Shown piece by piece: positions 34,077-45,593 of a stretch of DNA of 64,000 nucleotides (positions are counted from its first letter, which is position 1; each line of letters begins with the position of its first letter). The DNA comes from Eleusine coracana subsp. coracana (Eukaryota > Streptophyta > Magnoliopsida > Poales > Poaceae), in NCBI GenBank assembly GCA_032690845.1, contig CM064420.1, positions 62,422,707-62,486,706 on the forward strand. Reading direction: 5' to 3'. A program made the translations under genes and the position numbers. A model generated the notes under the pieces. It ran no database searches and was not told where the DNA came from. It saw nothing but the letters and a program-made list of their open reading frames with translations.

Positions 34077-35309
34077 TTGTCCCATTGCTTCGTCCTCGCT
34101 TTCATTGTGCTGCCCGGCCCAAATCCAACGGCGTCAATGAATGAAATGTTCTCCGACGACATCATCGTCAACATCCTTTCCTGGCTGCCACTGAAGGAGG
34201 CCGCTCGGATGCGGACCGTATGCAAGCGGTGGCATGCTCTGACATCGGAGCACCACTTCCTGCGCACGAGCTTCTCGCGGAACACCGGCAGCTGCATCGC
34301 CGGCTTCTTCCTCAGCAACATACTCCACCGCAAGTTCAGATACGTTCCTCTTCTTCAGTCCGTCGGCGACAGCGATCACGTAATAACTCCAGACCTCTCG
34401 TTCATCCCAAGCACTCCTGCCGTGGACAAAGGTCAGATCTACGTGTCAGGTTCCTGCAGCGGGCTGCTCATCTGTTGCCGGCCGATCATTCCGCTCGGCA
34501 ACAAATCAAAATGGTTCGTCTGCAACCCTCTGACAAGGAAGTTCGTGGAGATCGAGGTGCCAGACGGCATCACGCACTACCTATTCCTCGCCTATGATCC
34601 GACCAAATCCAGGCACTACAAGGTCGTTGCCTTCGGCGACTACGACATCCACATGTACTCTTCGCAGACAAGGTCGTGGCGGGTAGCGATCCATTTGGAC
34701 GACCGTTCCAACTATCCGTTCCGAGGGCTCCGCTGCTACCACAGCGTCTTCTGGAACGGGTCGCTGGTGTGGGTCGTGAGAGACCACCTGGTCCGCTTCC
34801 TCGTAGACGACGAGCAGGTCGTCCAAGTGCCGATGCCGAGGACGCCGGCAGGTTGGTTTTGCTCCTACATAGGAGAGTCCGGCGGCCACCTCCAGATGAT
34901 CGGGTTCACGGAGGAGGAGAGGCTTACCGGGTTGTTGGACGTGCTGGAGATGCAAGATGGTTCTTCCGAATGGTCGGTGCTGTACCGGGTAGATCTCAGG
35001 AGGGTGGTAGAGCAGTACCCGGGCATCAGGAAGACGAGGCGGGAGTTCCCGTATATCGGGCTGCGTTTCTCGAGAGGCATGGGGAGGAAGATCGAGTACC
35101 TGGATCTCTGGCCGATGTACGTCGTCCGAGGGACAGAGGACGTGTTGATGCTCTTCAGCGTACCAGGGAAAATCATGTGCTACTCTACGGAGAGCCGTAA
35201 CTTTTCAACTATCCATGGCCGAGAGCCTGTTGCCCCCGGCACTGACACCTATTACGAGTTTAGTTGGTACGACTTCTCTCCTTACAATCCAAGCTTGTTT
35301 GCACCGTAA
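34077..35309 (+). CDS. F-box protein with FBA-type C-terminal domain
   Basis: An intronless gene of 410 codons. The F-box is at about residues 24-66 (MFSDDIIVNILSWLPLKEAA, then RTVCKRWHALTS), the site that binds SKP1 in an SCF ubiquitin ligase. The rest resembles the F-box-associated beta-propeller: SGSCSGLLICC, WFVCNPLTRKFVEIE, YDPTKSRHYKVVAFG, IHMYSSQTRSWR, VFWNGSLVWV and WSVLYRVDLRR. This part should select the target protein, which is unknown. The first 20 residues (MSHCFVLAFIVLPGP) look like leader text, so MNEM at 34137 may be the true start, giving 390 residues. It is intact, unlike the relic at 2.6-3.7 kb. The two are not close copies, since the surviving motifs differ. Confidence 0.88.
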   Translation: MSHCFVLAFIVLPGPNPTASMNEMFSDDIIVNILSWLPLKEAARMRTVCKRWHALTSEHHFLRTSFSRNTGSCIAGFFLSNILHRKFRYVPLLQSVGDSDHVITPDLSFIPSTPAVDKGQIYVSGSCSGLLICCRPIIPLGNKSKWFVCNPLTRKFVEIEVPDGITHYLFLAYDPTKSRHYKVVAFGDYDIHMYSSQTRSWRVAIHLDDRSNYPFRGLRCYHSVFWNGSLVWVVRDHLVRFLVDDEQVVQVPMPRTPAGWFCSYIGESGGHLQMIGFTEEERLTGLLDVLEMQDGSSEWSVLYRVDLRRVVEQYPGIRKTRREFPYIGLRFSRGMGRKIEYLDLWPMYVVRGTEDVLMLFSVPGKIMCYSTESRNFSTIHGREPVAPGTDTYYEFSWYDFSPYNPSLFAP

Positions 35310-36844
35310 GCAACTACTGTAAGCATCACCGATAGGCTGTACATATGGCCATTCCATACAGTCTAGGAGAGAGTGTGATGTAATTCAGCCGTGTTTTTAT
35401 TCATATACAGGTTTTGGGCTAATCAGCAGTTTTGTTCGTTTCACCTTTCAGCAGATTTATGAATGACGAGCTACACACAAAAATATTGGCTCAAGTAACT
35501 CAAAACAATCAAGGGAATCCTTTTCCTTTTGCAGTGTTTAAGAAAAAATAGTCTGTGCTAGCTACAGCTGTGTACATCATTCTTGATGTTACGGTAATTT
35601 TACATTTAGAAAAGGTAATTACATTTCGTCCATGAAAATCACGACAACGTGCAAAAGAGTTGACACGCTAGATCTTATACAAGTCTGGGCTCGGACAATC
35701 CACTTAAGAAAATCAGTGACTGCTTTTGGCCCATCCCAAGCAGCCAGATCAGAATATTGGCCCAGCATTCATTCCCGACGAACTCGCCTCAGCCCTCAGC
35801 TTGTCAGCTGAGTTTTGCTGTTGCTAAAAAAAAGAACAGTAAAGCATCTATGTAAAACTTACGTACTGCTGACATGGATGGGCTGTGGCGGCGCGCGGAG
35901 CCACGAGGAGTAATTAGAAACATCAATCTCTTTATCTCTAGCAAAATAATTAAACTATATCTTTGACCTATTTGTTCAAAATCAATATACATCCTCCGTA
36001 ATTAATACATGCAAATCTTTATCTTTTTTTTAGTAAACTCAAATCTTGATTAGTATCATGTTTGACAGTTTTAGCAAGGATTTTGAAACTAATGTTTTGA
36101 TTCAAGGATAACTCATTATGCATCGAATTGTTCAAATATAAATTGTATTAGTTATTAATTTGAAAAATGGCATACAGTTTTAATAAAGGAGAGATTAGCG
36201 GATCTAGACAGTTGTTGGGCTTGGGCCATATTTTATGACCCACGTGTAGTCCACATCAACAGTTACGTTGGCAAGATCAGGCCACGTGGTGGAGGGCGTC
36301 TCACCAATGTCACCATAAGTACCAACCTATGATATTGGTTATTGTATCGGTCAAGTTCTTATTGACCCACGCCTTTTTATCCAAAAGTTGCTTATTTAAA
36401 AAAAGACCGATAGTAAGTTGATACTTAATATAATTGTCAGCCAAACAAATTAGTTTTTATTATACAATAGTGTGATTACAATACTGGCCCTCATTATTAA
36501 CACTAATTCATAGATAATTGACATTCAACAATCACATCAATTATGTAAAAAGAACCGCGATGCCCTAACAATTAACTCATAATAGATAAACATATAGTTT
36601 TTTTTGTCTAAAATAATTGATATTTAGATCTGTACCAAGTTCATAGAAGATGATGCTATGAATCTGGACAAAACTCCTATCTAGATTCATAGAAAATTAT
36701 ATGAATATGGACACAATAAAACCAGAGTGACAAACAAACTAGGACCGTAGGAGTATATGCATTTAGTTTGCTTTCACATGAATATATGTACAAGTTTAAT
36801 GTAAATGATCGAGATACCACATGTTTGGTTGACAATAATCTTTT
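35310..36844. other. F-box 3' flank and AT-rich intergenic DNA
   Basis: No coding region supported. Confidence 0.5.
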
Positions 36845-37074
36845 TCTTAGGAATGGAATCCATTTCATAAAACGTTAGTATAGACTATAGAGTATGTCAC
36901 AAGGATAAGATTAATACATAGATCTCATGTTCTTGAGAAAAAATAGTTACCAATTCTAATCTTAGGAATAAAATTCATTTCACATAACGCATAGCATATG
37001 ACACAACGATAAGATTAATATATATGCCTCATGTTCATGAGAAAATAGCTACCAATCTTAGGTTATCTCAGTTT
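36845..37074. repeat. 115-bp tandem duplication
   Basis: TCTTAGGAATGGAATCCATT (36845) recurs as TCTTAGGAATAAAATTCATT (36960). Both copies then share GATAAGATTAATA, CTCATGTTC and GAGAAAA followed by TACCAAT. The two units are adjacent and moderately diverged. Confidence 0.85.
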
Positions 37075-37214
37075 TTTGACTTGTACACTACAAATAGCTA
37101 GTACCTATATGACTGTTTTTTTTTACATATGGGCATATGCCCACCCATCTTAATATACTAATTATGGGTAAAATCAAATATCAAATTTATAATTATACTA
37201 TTAAACATGTCAAT

Positions 37215-37740
37215 CAGTCATTCATCTCTCCTCTCCTCTCCTTAGTCTAGAGCGCAGCGCCCCAGCCCAGTCCACATGTGCCCGCATGGCCGGTTGGCCA
37301 CAAATCCTAGCAGCACACGCCCGATACACACATACTCTCCTCTCCTCTCCTCAGTCGCTTCCCCGTGAGGCGGCAACCTTGTTCGCCCTGAGCTCTCCTC
37401 TAATCTCCTCTCTTGCCGGCCCTCCCTCTCTCTCAACGAGCTCGTCTTCTCCCCGCTCTCCCTCTCCTCGGGCCTCAACACGAGGTCGAGCCCAAGCTAT
37501 CCCGCAGCCACCGGCTCTACCTCGCCTTCCTGCGAGGCGATAACCCCGTCCGTCCCGAAGCTCTAGTGCTCTCCTCTCCACTCCTGTCGGCTCTCCCTCT
37601 CTCAGCTAGCTCGTCTTCTCCCTGCTCTCCCTCTCCTCGGCCATCGGCATAAGCTTCCTCCTCTACGACGCAGCTCGTCTTCTGCAGCACCGCAGCCCAC
37701 AGTAGGTCATTGTGTTGTCGGGCTCGCAAGGCAAACAAGT
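37215..37740. repeat. CT-rich tandemly repeated DNA
   Basis: CTCTCCTCTCC runs at both ends enclose two related segments: GAGCTCGTCTTCTCCCCGCT followed by CTCCCTCTCCTCGG near 37440, and GCTCGTCTTCTCCCTGCT with the same tail near 37615. Open frames here are low-complexity serine/arginine text. Confidence 0.65.
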
Positions 37741-38133
37741 TGACATGGCACGACTCCTGCCATTCTGGATCGTGCCGTGAGCTGCACCCCAGGCCCGAAG
37801 TATACTACGACACGACCCGGCGTGCCTTACTGGGTCATGCCTAAACAGGTCGTGCCGAGAAGCAGGCTAGGCTGTGTCGTTCCGTGTAGCCCGGATGTCC
37901 AGCTATACACACATGAACATGTTTTTTTTCTTTTCCAAAAACGTTTTCTAATAGTCCCTGGCGAGTGTTGTGCTTATGTAGCACATACAGCGGTAAAGCA
38001 CGACGCAAAGAGAGCTAGAAGCCTGCTTATCATTATTTTTCACACACCATTCTAATTTGGTGCTCTAGCAAGCCGCCATGAATGGATCTTGGAGAAACTA
38101 ACGACCAACATAGTGCCAAAAAGAAGCTGAACC
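37741..38133. other. Repeat-like intergenic DNA
   Basis: Contains GTCGTGCC/CGTGCC-type text of the sort found in grass retrotransposons. No gene. Confidence 0.4.
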
Positions 38134-38449
38134 GCCCCTTTGGCAGGGATTCTCTATAAAACGGATTTTTTTAAAATGAATTCTCTATAAAATAGATTTT
38201 TCAGAAAAACAGATTCTCTAGAAAAAATGGTTTGACAAAACTGATTCTCTTATATATATTTCATATAAAATGGATAGAGAAGTCATGAAAAACTATGTTT
38301 TAGTTGCTTTTAGATTCTAGTACAAATTTGAGAAGTACTTCTAGAAAAGAGGAGTAGAATCTATTTTTCTTGGAACTCTTTGGCTAACTTCTTAACACTA
38401 GTAGCAGAAACTGTTTAAGAAGTTGTTTTAAAAGCACTGCCAAAGGGGC
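38134..38449. mobile_element. MITE with perfect 13-bp inverted ends
   Basis: The left end GCCCCTTTGGCAG is exactly mirrored by CTGCCAAAGGGGC at the right. The 316-bp AT-rich body has internal ATTCTCTATAAAA repeats. No clear target duplication, so the superfamily is open (hAT-like is one possibility). Confidence 0.75.
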
Positions 38450-39053
38450 CCGGCCGTGGGTATGTGATTTTTGGCTGCTGCCCCACAAAGGTGGCGTCTG
38501 TTAGTCCAATTTCGAGTGCATCGTCTTGCCGTACATTCGGCATCAAATGGGTCCTTCCTTTTTTTGCCCTTCCTTAAACTTCAATCAGGCTGTGTCACTG
38601 CATGTGCCGATACAAATATTTACTAAGCTATATCTCGACTGTCGTATAATAGTAATATTAGAATGAATTAAGCTGGGGATGGCACAATTCATTCTTTTGT
38701 CTTGTGCACAAGCGTTCACAACCAGCCGTCCTTGTCCCATCCACGCACAACCTGTGACATGCAAGGGGCGTGGCCGATTATCGTCCTCGTTAGTTTTGCG
38801 GCAACACGCGCGCACGGGTGGAATCATGGAATCCGCAGTGCCGACACAAAAAAACGGCGAAGAATAACGCAGCTCGCTCGTCACTGGCCCAGGGCGTCCG
38901 GCGTTTTCAGATAACGATCGAGTTAACTTCACGCACCATGCATTTCTGGTGATATTCCTAGCGACGTTGTCGTCAATCTCTGATGATAAATGTCCCTTTC
39001 TAGCTAGAAGAGCGAACGATCCTCTTTCCCAAAACTCGGCGTCTATATTAGAT
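38450..39053. other. Intergenic DNA
   Basis: No gene seen. Confidence 0.5.
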
Positions 39054-40676
39054 CACTTTTAAGATAGACCGTGATACCGGCTGAGGAGAGGAATCATGGA
39101 GATAATCCAACCGTTCATATCTGAGGGCATTACTCGTAATTATCTAGTTATTTGCAAAACTAATTACTCATTACCCTTCTGCCAATTAATTAGATTAGTA
39201 TATGCTTAATATAGTATTAATAATTTTATATGCGAGGAGGTGTGCGTATGGCGGTACGCCGTGGAAGGTCTTCTATCGCCGTCGCTCTTGCCGCTACTTT
39301 CTAACAGAAATTCACTGTTATCCATGATTCGATCATCATGTTAGGGTGTGAATTAGAACAAATCAGCATAATTACTCGGTTCTATTGTTAGCCACCGCCG
39401 GTGGTGTCAATGATGAGGTCGGCAACATATCTCCTAATGATGCCGCTGCTGGATCGTTACGGGCAAACTCCATGTCGCCACCTGCGCAATGTAATTCTTG
39501 TTGTCTCTACGAATTGACAGCAAAATCCTGAGCTCTCTCTCCTAGATCTCACTAGTGGATAATGACTTCGTTGATCTGCCAATAATGGGTGCAAATTCTA
39601 GGGATCAAGATTGGAGAGAGATGTGAAATGTTACTAATCGAATAATAAAACAAAATAATCACTAAGATTTTAATCATATTAAAGGTTATGTTGTTCTTTT
39701 TTCAATTTTACCCATATGATATACATGATACCTCTAAATGATACTTATGATACATGTGGATCAAAGGGGTATCATATTATAAATCTGAGCCATCGAATGA
39801 AGAAAATGAATGGCATGCATTCATTTGGGTCTACTGTAAAACTTCTTAAAACTTCTCCTATAGAGCACTTTTAAGATAGACCGTGATATCGGATGGGAAG
39901 AGGAATCATGGAGGTAATCCAACCATTCATATCTGAGGGCATTACTCGTAATTATCTAGTTATTTGTAAAACTAATTACTCATTACCCTTCTGCCAATTA
40001 ATTAGATTATAATTAGATTAGTATATACTTAATATAGTATTAATAATTTTATATGCGAGGAGGTGTGCGTATGGCGGCACGCCGTGGAAGGTCTTCTGCC
40101 GTCGTCGCTCTTGCCGCTACTTTCTAACAGAAATTCACTGTTATCCATGATTCGATCACCATGTTAGGGTGTGAATTAGAACAAATCAGCATAATTACTT
40201 AGTTCTATTGTTAACCGCCGCCGGTGGTGTCAATGATGAGGTCGGCAACATATCTCCTGATGATGTCGCTGCTGGATCGTTGCGGGCAAACTCCATGTCG
40301 CCACCTGCGCAATATAATTCTTGTTGTCTCTACAATTGACAGCAAAATCCTGAGCTCTCTCTCCTAGATCTCACTAGTGGATAATGATGACTTCATTGAT
40401 CTGTCAATGATGGGTGCAAATCCTAGGGATCAAGATTGGAGAGAGATGTGAAATGTTACTAATCGAATAATAAAATAAAATAATCACTAAGATTTTGATC
40501 ATATTAAAGGTTATGTTGTTCTTTTTTTAATTTTATCCATATGATATACATGATACCTCTAAATGATACTTATGATACATGTGAATCAAAAGAGTATCAT
40601 ATTATAAATCTGAGTTATCGGATAAAAAAAATGAATGACATACATTTATTTGAATCTACTGTAAAACTTCTCCTAT
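39054..40676. repeat. Tandem duplication of an 0.81-kb unit
   Basis: Unit A (39054-39865) and unit B (39866-about 40676) lie head to tail and are clearly similar along their whole length. They share CACTTTTAAGATAGACCGTG at the start, GGAGGTGTGCGTATGGCGG in the middle and CTACTGTAAAACTTCT near the end. Small differences include an inserted ATTATA near 40007 and GATGATG for GATG near 40384. No conserved protein is visible. It may be a duplicated non-autonomous transposon. Confidence 0.88.
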
Positions 40677-41640
40677 ATTATGCTCGGATTTTGCGATCCG
40701 ATCCTACTGCATGCCGCCCGCCACCACCACAAACACGGCTACTCCAGCTTCGAGGGCACTGTTCCATTGGATGGGGTCATCGGGGAATGTAGATGAAAAG
40801 GAGCTCGGAAATAAAGCGTGCAACTATCGCAGTCTTGAGTGCGCTGCGCATCATTGACGAGGTACATATGGTCGAGGGCAAAATGATATCTCCGTATCCG
40901 TGGTTAGTGATGATCTATCTGCCAGAAGAAATATATGCCTGGCGCGGTCCCTGCGGTTGTCGTCGTGTGTAGCTCCTACTTTCTGGAAATTATTAGGAGA
41001 TATATCCTCGCACGTTTTGTTCTCAACCCAAAAGCCGGAAAGGTGCACAACCCGCAGGCTAGGGACTGGTGCCATGCATCCGCATTATTCACCAGTACAC
41101 GACTGGTCCCTCTAATTCAAAGGTATGTCGCCATGATCAAGCAGAGTCTTTGTGAAGCGCAATAGAGACATACTACATTCAAATATACATGCGAGCACTC
41201 AGCCATCAGAGAGACTGGATAGACTAATCTGGAAATTCATAGTCATAACATGAGCTTCTCATTATCGACAAGGACATCGCGTACCACTATAAAAATAAAT
41301 GTCTGTGAATTTAACATCCAAACCAACATTGTGACTTGATCTAGGTGAGTAGGTTCTATCACAAAGAACCTATCCAACTCAGAGATCATGTGTACTTTAA
41401 TTTCCAATTGAAACTTGGCATGCCATATAATAGCAATTTTCATTTGTACAAGCTGTATCACTCTCTAGAACTTTTGAGAATTAAACAACAAGTATTTCTA
41501 TAGAAAAAAAACAAATCAGTATTTTTTATACATGCACAAAAATACCAGTCTTCATAAACATATAACATGTTACACAGAAGTATAGAAGCATACGGGAGCA
41601 AACAAACGATCAGCTCCCAATTGATTGTAACAAACCACAT
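40677..41640. other. Intergenic DNA
   Basis: No gene supported. The right end may overlap the 3' UTR of the GA 2-oxidase. Confidence 0.45.
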
Positions 41641-41695
41641 ATCCTAGTTGTACAAGCTCTCGATCCTACTACACTTTCTTGCATGCTAGCTACTA

Positions 41696-41776
41696 GTTAC
41701 ATCAAGTTACAAACTTGTGAATACCAATCACAAAAAAAAAAAGTTACATCAAGTTACAAACTTGTGAATACCAATC
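41696..41776. repeat. 34-bp direct repeat near the GA2ox 3' end
   Basis: GTTACATCAAGTTACAAACT plus TGTGAATACCAATC occurs exactly twice (41696-41729 and 41743-41776), separated by an A-rich spacer. It lies about 110-190 bases past the stop codon, so probably in the 3' UTR. Confidence 0.9.
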
Positions 41777-41888
41777 CCACACTGCGCTCTCGACTGTACA
41801 CTGTCGGTACACAGAAAAGGTCGAACATGCAACGATATGGACCAGAAATCAAGAATATATAAGCCATGCATGCATGCGGTGCGACTTT

Positions 41889-44800
41889 TCAAACGAGAAA
41901 ACTCGGGAGGCCAACCTTCTTCCCGGTTCTTTTGACGTCTTCCTGAACCTTTCTCCTGTATTCCCCGAACGTGAACGGCATGTAAGGCGTAGGTTCTCTG
42001 CAAGTGCCGATTGGCGAGTCGTAGGACGGGCAGAGGAAGTATGCGACGGAGTACCTCTCCGTGGTCGCGTTGGTCATCACTTTGTGCTCCACGCTCTTGT
42101 ATCTGTTATTGCTCCATGCCTTCAAAACAAAGACAACCAAGAGGACGAAAAAATGAGAGAGGCTAATACACCTTGGGATCAGGATGCAGCATGACGCTGA
42201 CAGATTGTAAAAGAGAAGCAAGTGTGTACGGGGCGCATGGAGCATTTTTTCTAACAAGTTGCGTTTTGTAAGCAAGCTAGTAGATCGACAACTTTTCTCC
42301 TTCCGGATAACGGAAAATGGCTTTCGTACTCCATTTAGTAGCTGTACTAGTGTGATCTCCATGGGATTGCCATGCAAAAGCTGCAGTACACCTACACCAT
42401 GTGGCGATGTGGGTGTACTACCATTCATGGACAGGTAAGAGTTTGTACTAGTGCAATGTTCAGTACTATATATCGTGCATGCATGGACAGGTCAGCTTCT
42501 GTACTGCAATGTTTTCTTGTCGCTTGAACTCAGCGGGATCCGTAGACTTTTTTTGCTAGCAGGGGTACATTTTTTTGTGTAGCAGGGGTACATTCAGTAT
42601 TCGCAGGAACAGCTCACGGTAGTACTTAAGGGCTTGGAATCGGAATATGTTTGTAGAGATTCTGTACTTGCGTGCAGACAGCCGGCCACTAAAAGAGAGG
42701 GTATCTTGTGACTGGCCTATCTTGTTCCCGTGAACGAAGAAAAATCGAAGGACCGGATACTGGCTAGAAAGGCATGCATAATGCACAATGAATCGATCCG
42801 TATGTAGAAGAGCATGACGGCACCGTTGATGTACCTGGAAGAGGTCTCCGATGTTGACGATGAGCGCACCGGGGATGGGCTTGACGGCCAGCCAGCGGGA
42901 GTCCTTCATGAGCTGCAGACCGCCGACTTGGTCCTGGCAGAGCACGGTGAGGAAGTCGCTGTCCGTGTGCGGCACCAGCCCGAAGGTGTCGGGCAACAAG
43001 GGGCACGGCGGGTACCGGTTCAGCCGGAGGAAGCACGTCGTCTCGTCGCAACCCTCCGGGAAGCGCTCCCGCTCCACTCCCGGGGCGTTTTTGTGCCCCA
43101 GCAGCGCCTCCGCCAGGACGCCGGCCAGCGTGCTCGCAAGCTTAGACATCGCGCTTGCCACCTCCCGTGTCACGTCTCTGTAAGCAACCACGCGTGGACA
43201 CAGCATGCATGAGCTTTTTTTTTTTTGCCTTACATCACATCGATCGTGCAAATAAACCAAATATATATAACTTCTTCACTTTTGTGAGAAAAAGAAGTGT
43301 AAACTAATAACATACTACTCCCTCCGTTCCTGTTTTGTTGTCGTCGATTAGTTCAAAGTTAAATTAGCCAACGACAACAAAAATAGAACAAAGGAGTATG
43401 TGTTATACGGATCTGAAGAATTCTCAATATTTTTGTCCCATATGAAGCCACAAATAATTAATTACTACTCCACTCTGTAGTTAATTATAATTTGCTCTGG
43501 TTCCTTTTCTGCCCCGAAGAAAGAATATTATTTCCTCGAGCCGCAATCAGAAGCCAAGTACTAAAAGAGCAGATGGTGGACGTCTTTTTAACTCTTCTTT
43601 TAACCGTGATAGGACACACCCATGTCAAATATGTCAGTCACGATACGCACAATGAATCTGTAGTTACAGTCACCATGCATGGACGACGAATCGCGTGTAT
43701 ACCTTACTGACATGGAACAAAGCATTTCCACATCGGAGGTGAACCCACTAATAAACTTTAGCTTGCATCTATACTTGCTTGACTAGTAACGCTCCAGGTT
43801 AAAAAGGTGATGTTGCTAGGCAAGGCTTAACCGCACCGTAAGTTTAACCGGCTGTGTCCCATCTCCTTTATTTATCCAACAAAGTTTTATGGTGTGTTTG
43901 GTATAATTTTTACTTATGTTTTAAATTATTTATACTTATATTTATGTATTAAAAAATTTTATTCTACTTATTTAACTTATTAAAGCATAAGCAATCTAAC
44001 TGTTTGACAAAAGTGCTTATACTTATGTTTATCTGTGGAAGTATAGGGATATGTGCTCCATAAGCTAAAAAAGCAAGATTTTAATTGCTTTGCTTCTCTA
44101 GTACAAAATGACATATGATTGTTTATGACAATAAATGTTTATAGGTTCAGAATATTTACTATAGCTTATTATATATTATATCATAAATTATTTAATAAAC
44201 TGGACTATAAGCTGTACCAAATACATCCTTATTCTGCATCACACTAGCTAGTAATCAACGCCGCTGTCAGGTAACCCGGCCGATCGAATCATGGTTAGTT
44301 ACCAGTCCCCCTATGACTGGAAAGCTTTTCGATATCATTCGTGGTACGTGTACTTTCGTTTCATAATAGAGCTAGAGGTATTATTCCTGCGACTTTTGAG
44401 AAATGACACCGGAAAATAAACTAAGATGATCTGTATCAGGACGTGCGCTGCCTCTGTCGATCGAGTAGCACTTTAAATAAACTCTGGGTCAATAGTGATG
44501 CGGCACGAAAATGAAAATTAAAAAAAAATAGTTTTGTCCTACTATTTAGTCTTTCTCTTTATTAGTGTATCGTGATGATTCTCGTGAGGTTACGTAGCTA
44601 TTTATTAGTCTTTCTTTTTATTTGTATAGTTATGAGGCACCTTGAGTAAACATTGCCTCTATCCCTGAAATAATGGTGAATGAAGGCCGGATCTTATTTT
44701 GTTTTTCATTGTCTAAAAATAGTAGTCACAAATAAACTCGTATCTAATCAATCCCCCCCCCCCCCCCCCCCAAAAAAAAAAAACTCGTATCTAATCACGG

Positions 44801-45436
44801 AGGTACTAGCTAGCTAGCTAGATGAAGTGTGAACTGAATGTGAAACATGGTGGTCAGTTTTGACACACTACGTTATACGGCCTGGGCAGTGAGTGGGTAC
44901 CTGAGGGCGTTGAGGTCGCCGAAGTTGTTGTTGCAGGTGGCGTCGTCGTCGTTGCTGGAGATGAGTCCGGTGAGCTGGAAGTGGAAGGCCTCGGACCAGG
45001 ACAGCTGCTGCAGCGACGTGGCTGTCGGGGTGCCCCATCGGTAGGAGCTGTCGAGCAGGGCGTGCTTGGCCTCGAGCGGCAGGCGGAACAGGCGCGCCTG
45101 CTCCCGGCGCATCGCTTCCAGCAGCTCGGGCCGCACGCCGTGGTTGCGCACCTGGAAGAACCCCCACTCCTCGGCGGCGCGCGCCATGGCCGCCGCGCAC
45201 GCCGCCCGCTCCTCTTCCGAGTCCGAACCGTCGCTCGTCGTCATCAGGCAGCCGACGTCGATCATCGGGAGCTCGCAGTACTCCGACACGGGCAGAGGGA
45301 CCTCTGTTGTTGGTGATGGTGGTGGCTCTGTCACGCACGCGCTTCCGGTGGTGGTGGCGCAGCGTCGGAGCAGCGCGTGATAGCTGTCAGCCAGCGGTGG
45401 CTCCGCCGCGTTAATCCCTGCGATGATGGCAGGCAT
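41889..45436 (-). CDS. GA2ox6: Gibberellin 2-beta-dioxygenase, C20 class
   Basis: Three exons on the minus strand, 45436-44901, 43177-42835 and 42119-41889, give 369 residues. Introns of 1723 and 715 bases use GT-AG. The N-terminus MPAIIAGINAAEPPLADSYH and the text EEWGFFQVRNHGV, SYRWGTPTATSL, DETTCFLRLNRYPPCP and GLVPHTDSDFLTVLCQDQVG match rice GA2ox6 as I recall it. Iron ligands are H249, D251 and H305; R315 and S317 (RYS) bind 2-oxoglutarate. C20 GA2ox enzymes hydroxylate carbon 2 of GA12 and GA53 before they become active hormones, so they lower gibberellin and shorten plants. The enzyme is cytosolic. The start is the first methionine that fits the family; the frame stays open further upstream by chance. 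Orthology to GA2ox6 rather than a close paralogue needs a tree. Confidence 0.93.
43318..43396. mobile_element. Stowaway-like MITE in GA2ox intron 1
   Basis: Starts CTCCCTCCGTTCCTGTTTTG and ends AATAGAACAAAGGAG, flanked by TA at both sides. TTGTTGTCG pairs with CGACAACAA, so the 79-bp element folds into a hairpin. Confidence 0.82.
43891..44228. mobile_element. Tourist-like MITE in GA2ox intron 1
   Basis: The left end GGTGTGTTTGGTATA and the inverted right end GGATGTATTTGGTACA enclose 338 bp of very AT-rich DNA with CTTATA-type repeats. Target duplication not clear. Confidence 0.65.
44734..44797. repeat. 17-bp direct repeat around a C/A tract
   Basis: AAACTCGTATCTAATCA occurs exactly at 44734-44750 and 44781-44797. 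Between the copies lie a run of about 19 C and then about 9 A. It is inside GA2ox intron 1, and the homopolymer lengths may be inexact. Confidence 0.88.
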
Positions 45437-45585
45437 GGCTGGCTCTCCCGACCGAGCTGTGTAAACCTCGCTGGAGGAAGAGCTGTACGTTTTCACACAC
45501 CTGATACGCACGCGGAAGCTAAGCTGTGCCTGCTTCTGTGTAAGAGCGTCCGGGTCCGGGCGGGACGAGGTGAACGATGCTTCGG

Positions 45586-45593
45586 TATATATA
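45586..45593 (-). promoter_or_regulatory. TATA box of the GA 2-oxidase gene
   Basis: TATATATA (read CTATATATACC on the minus strand) lies 150 bases before the ATG. Confidence 0.7.
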
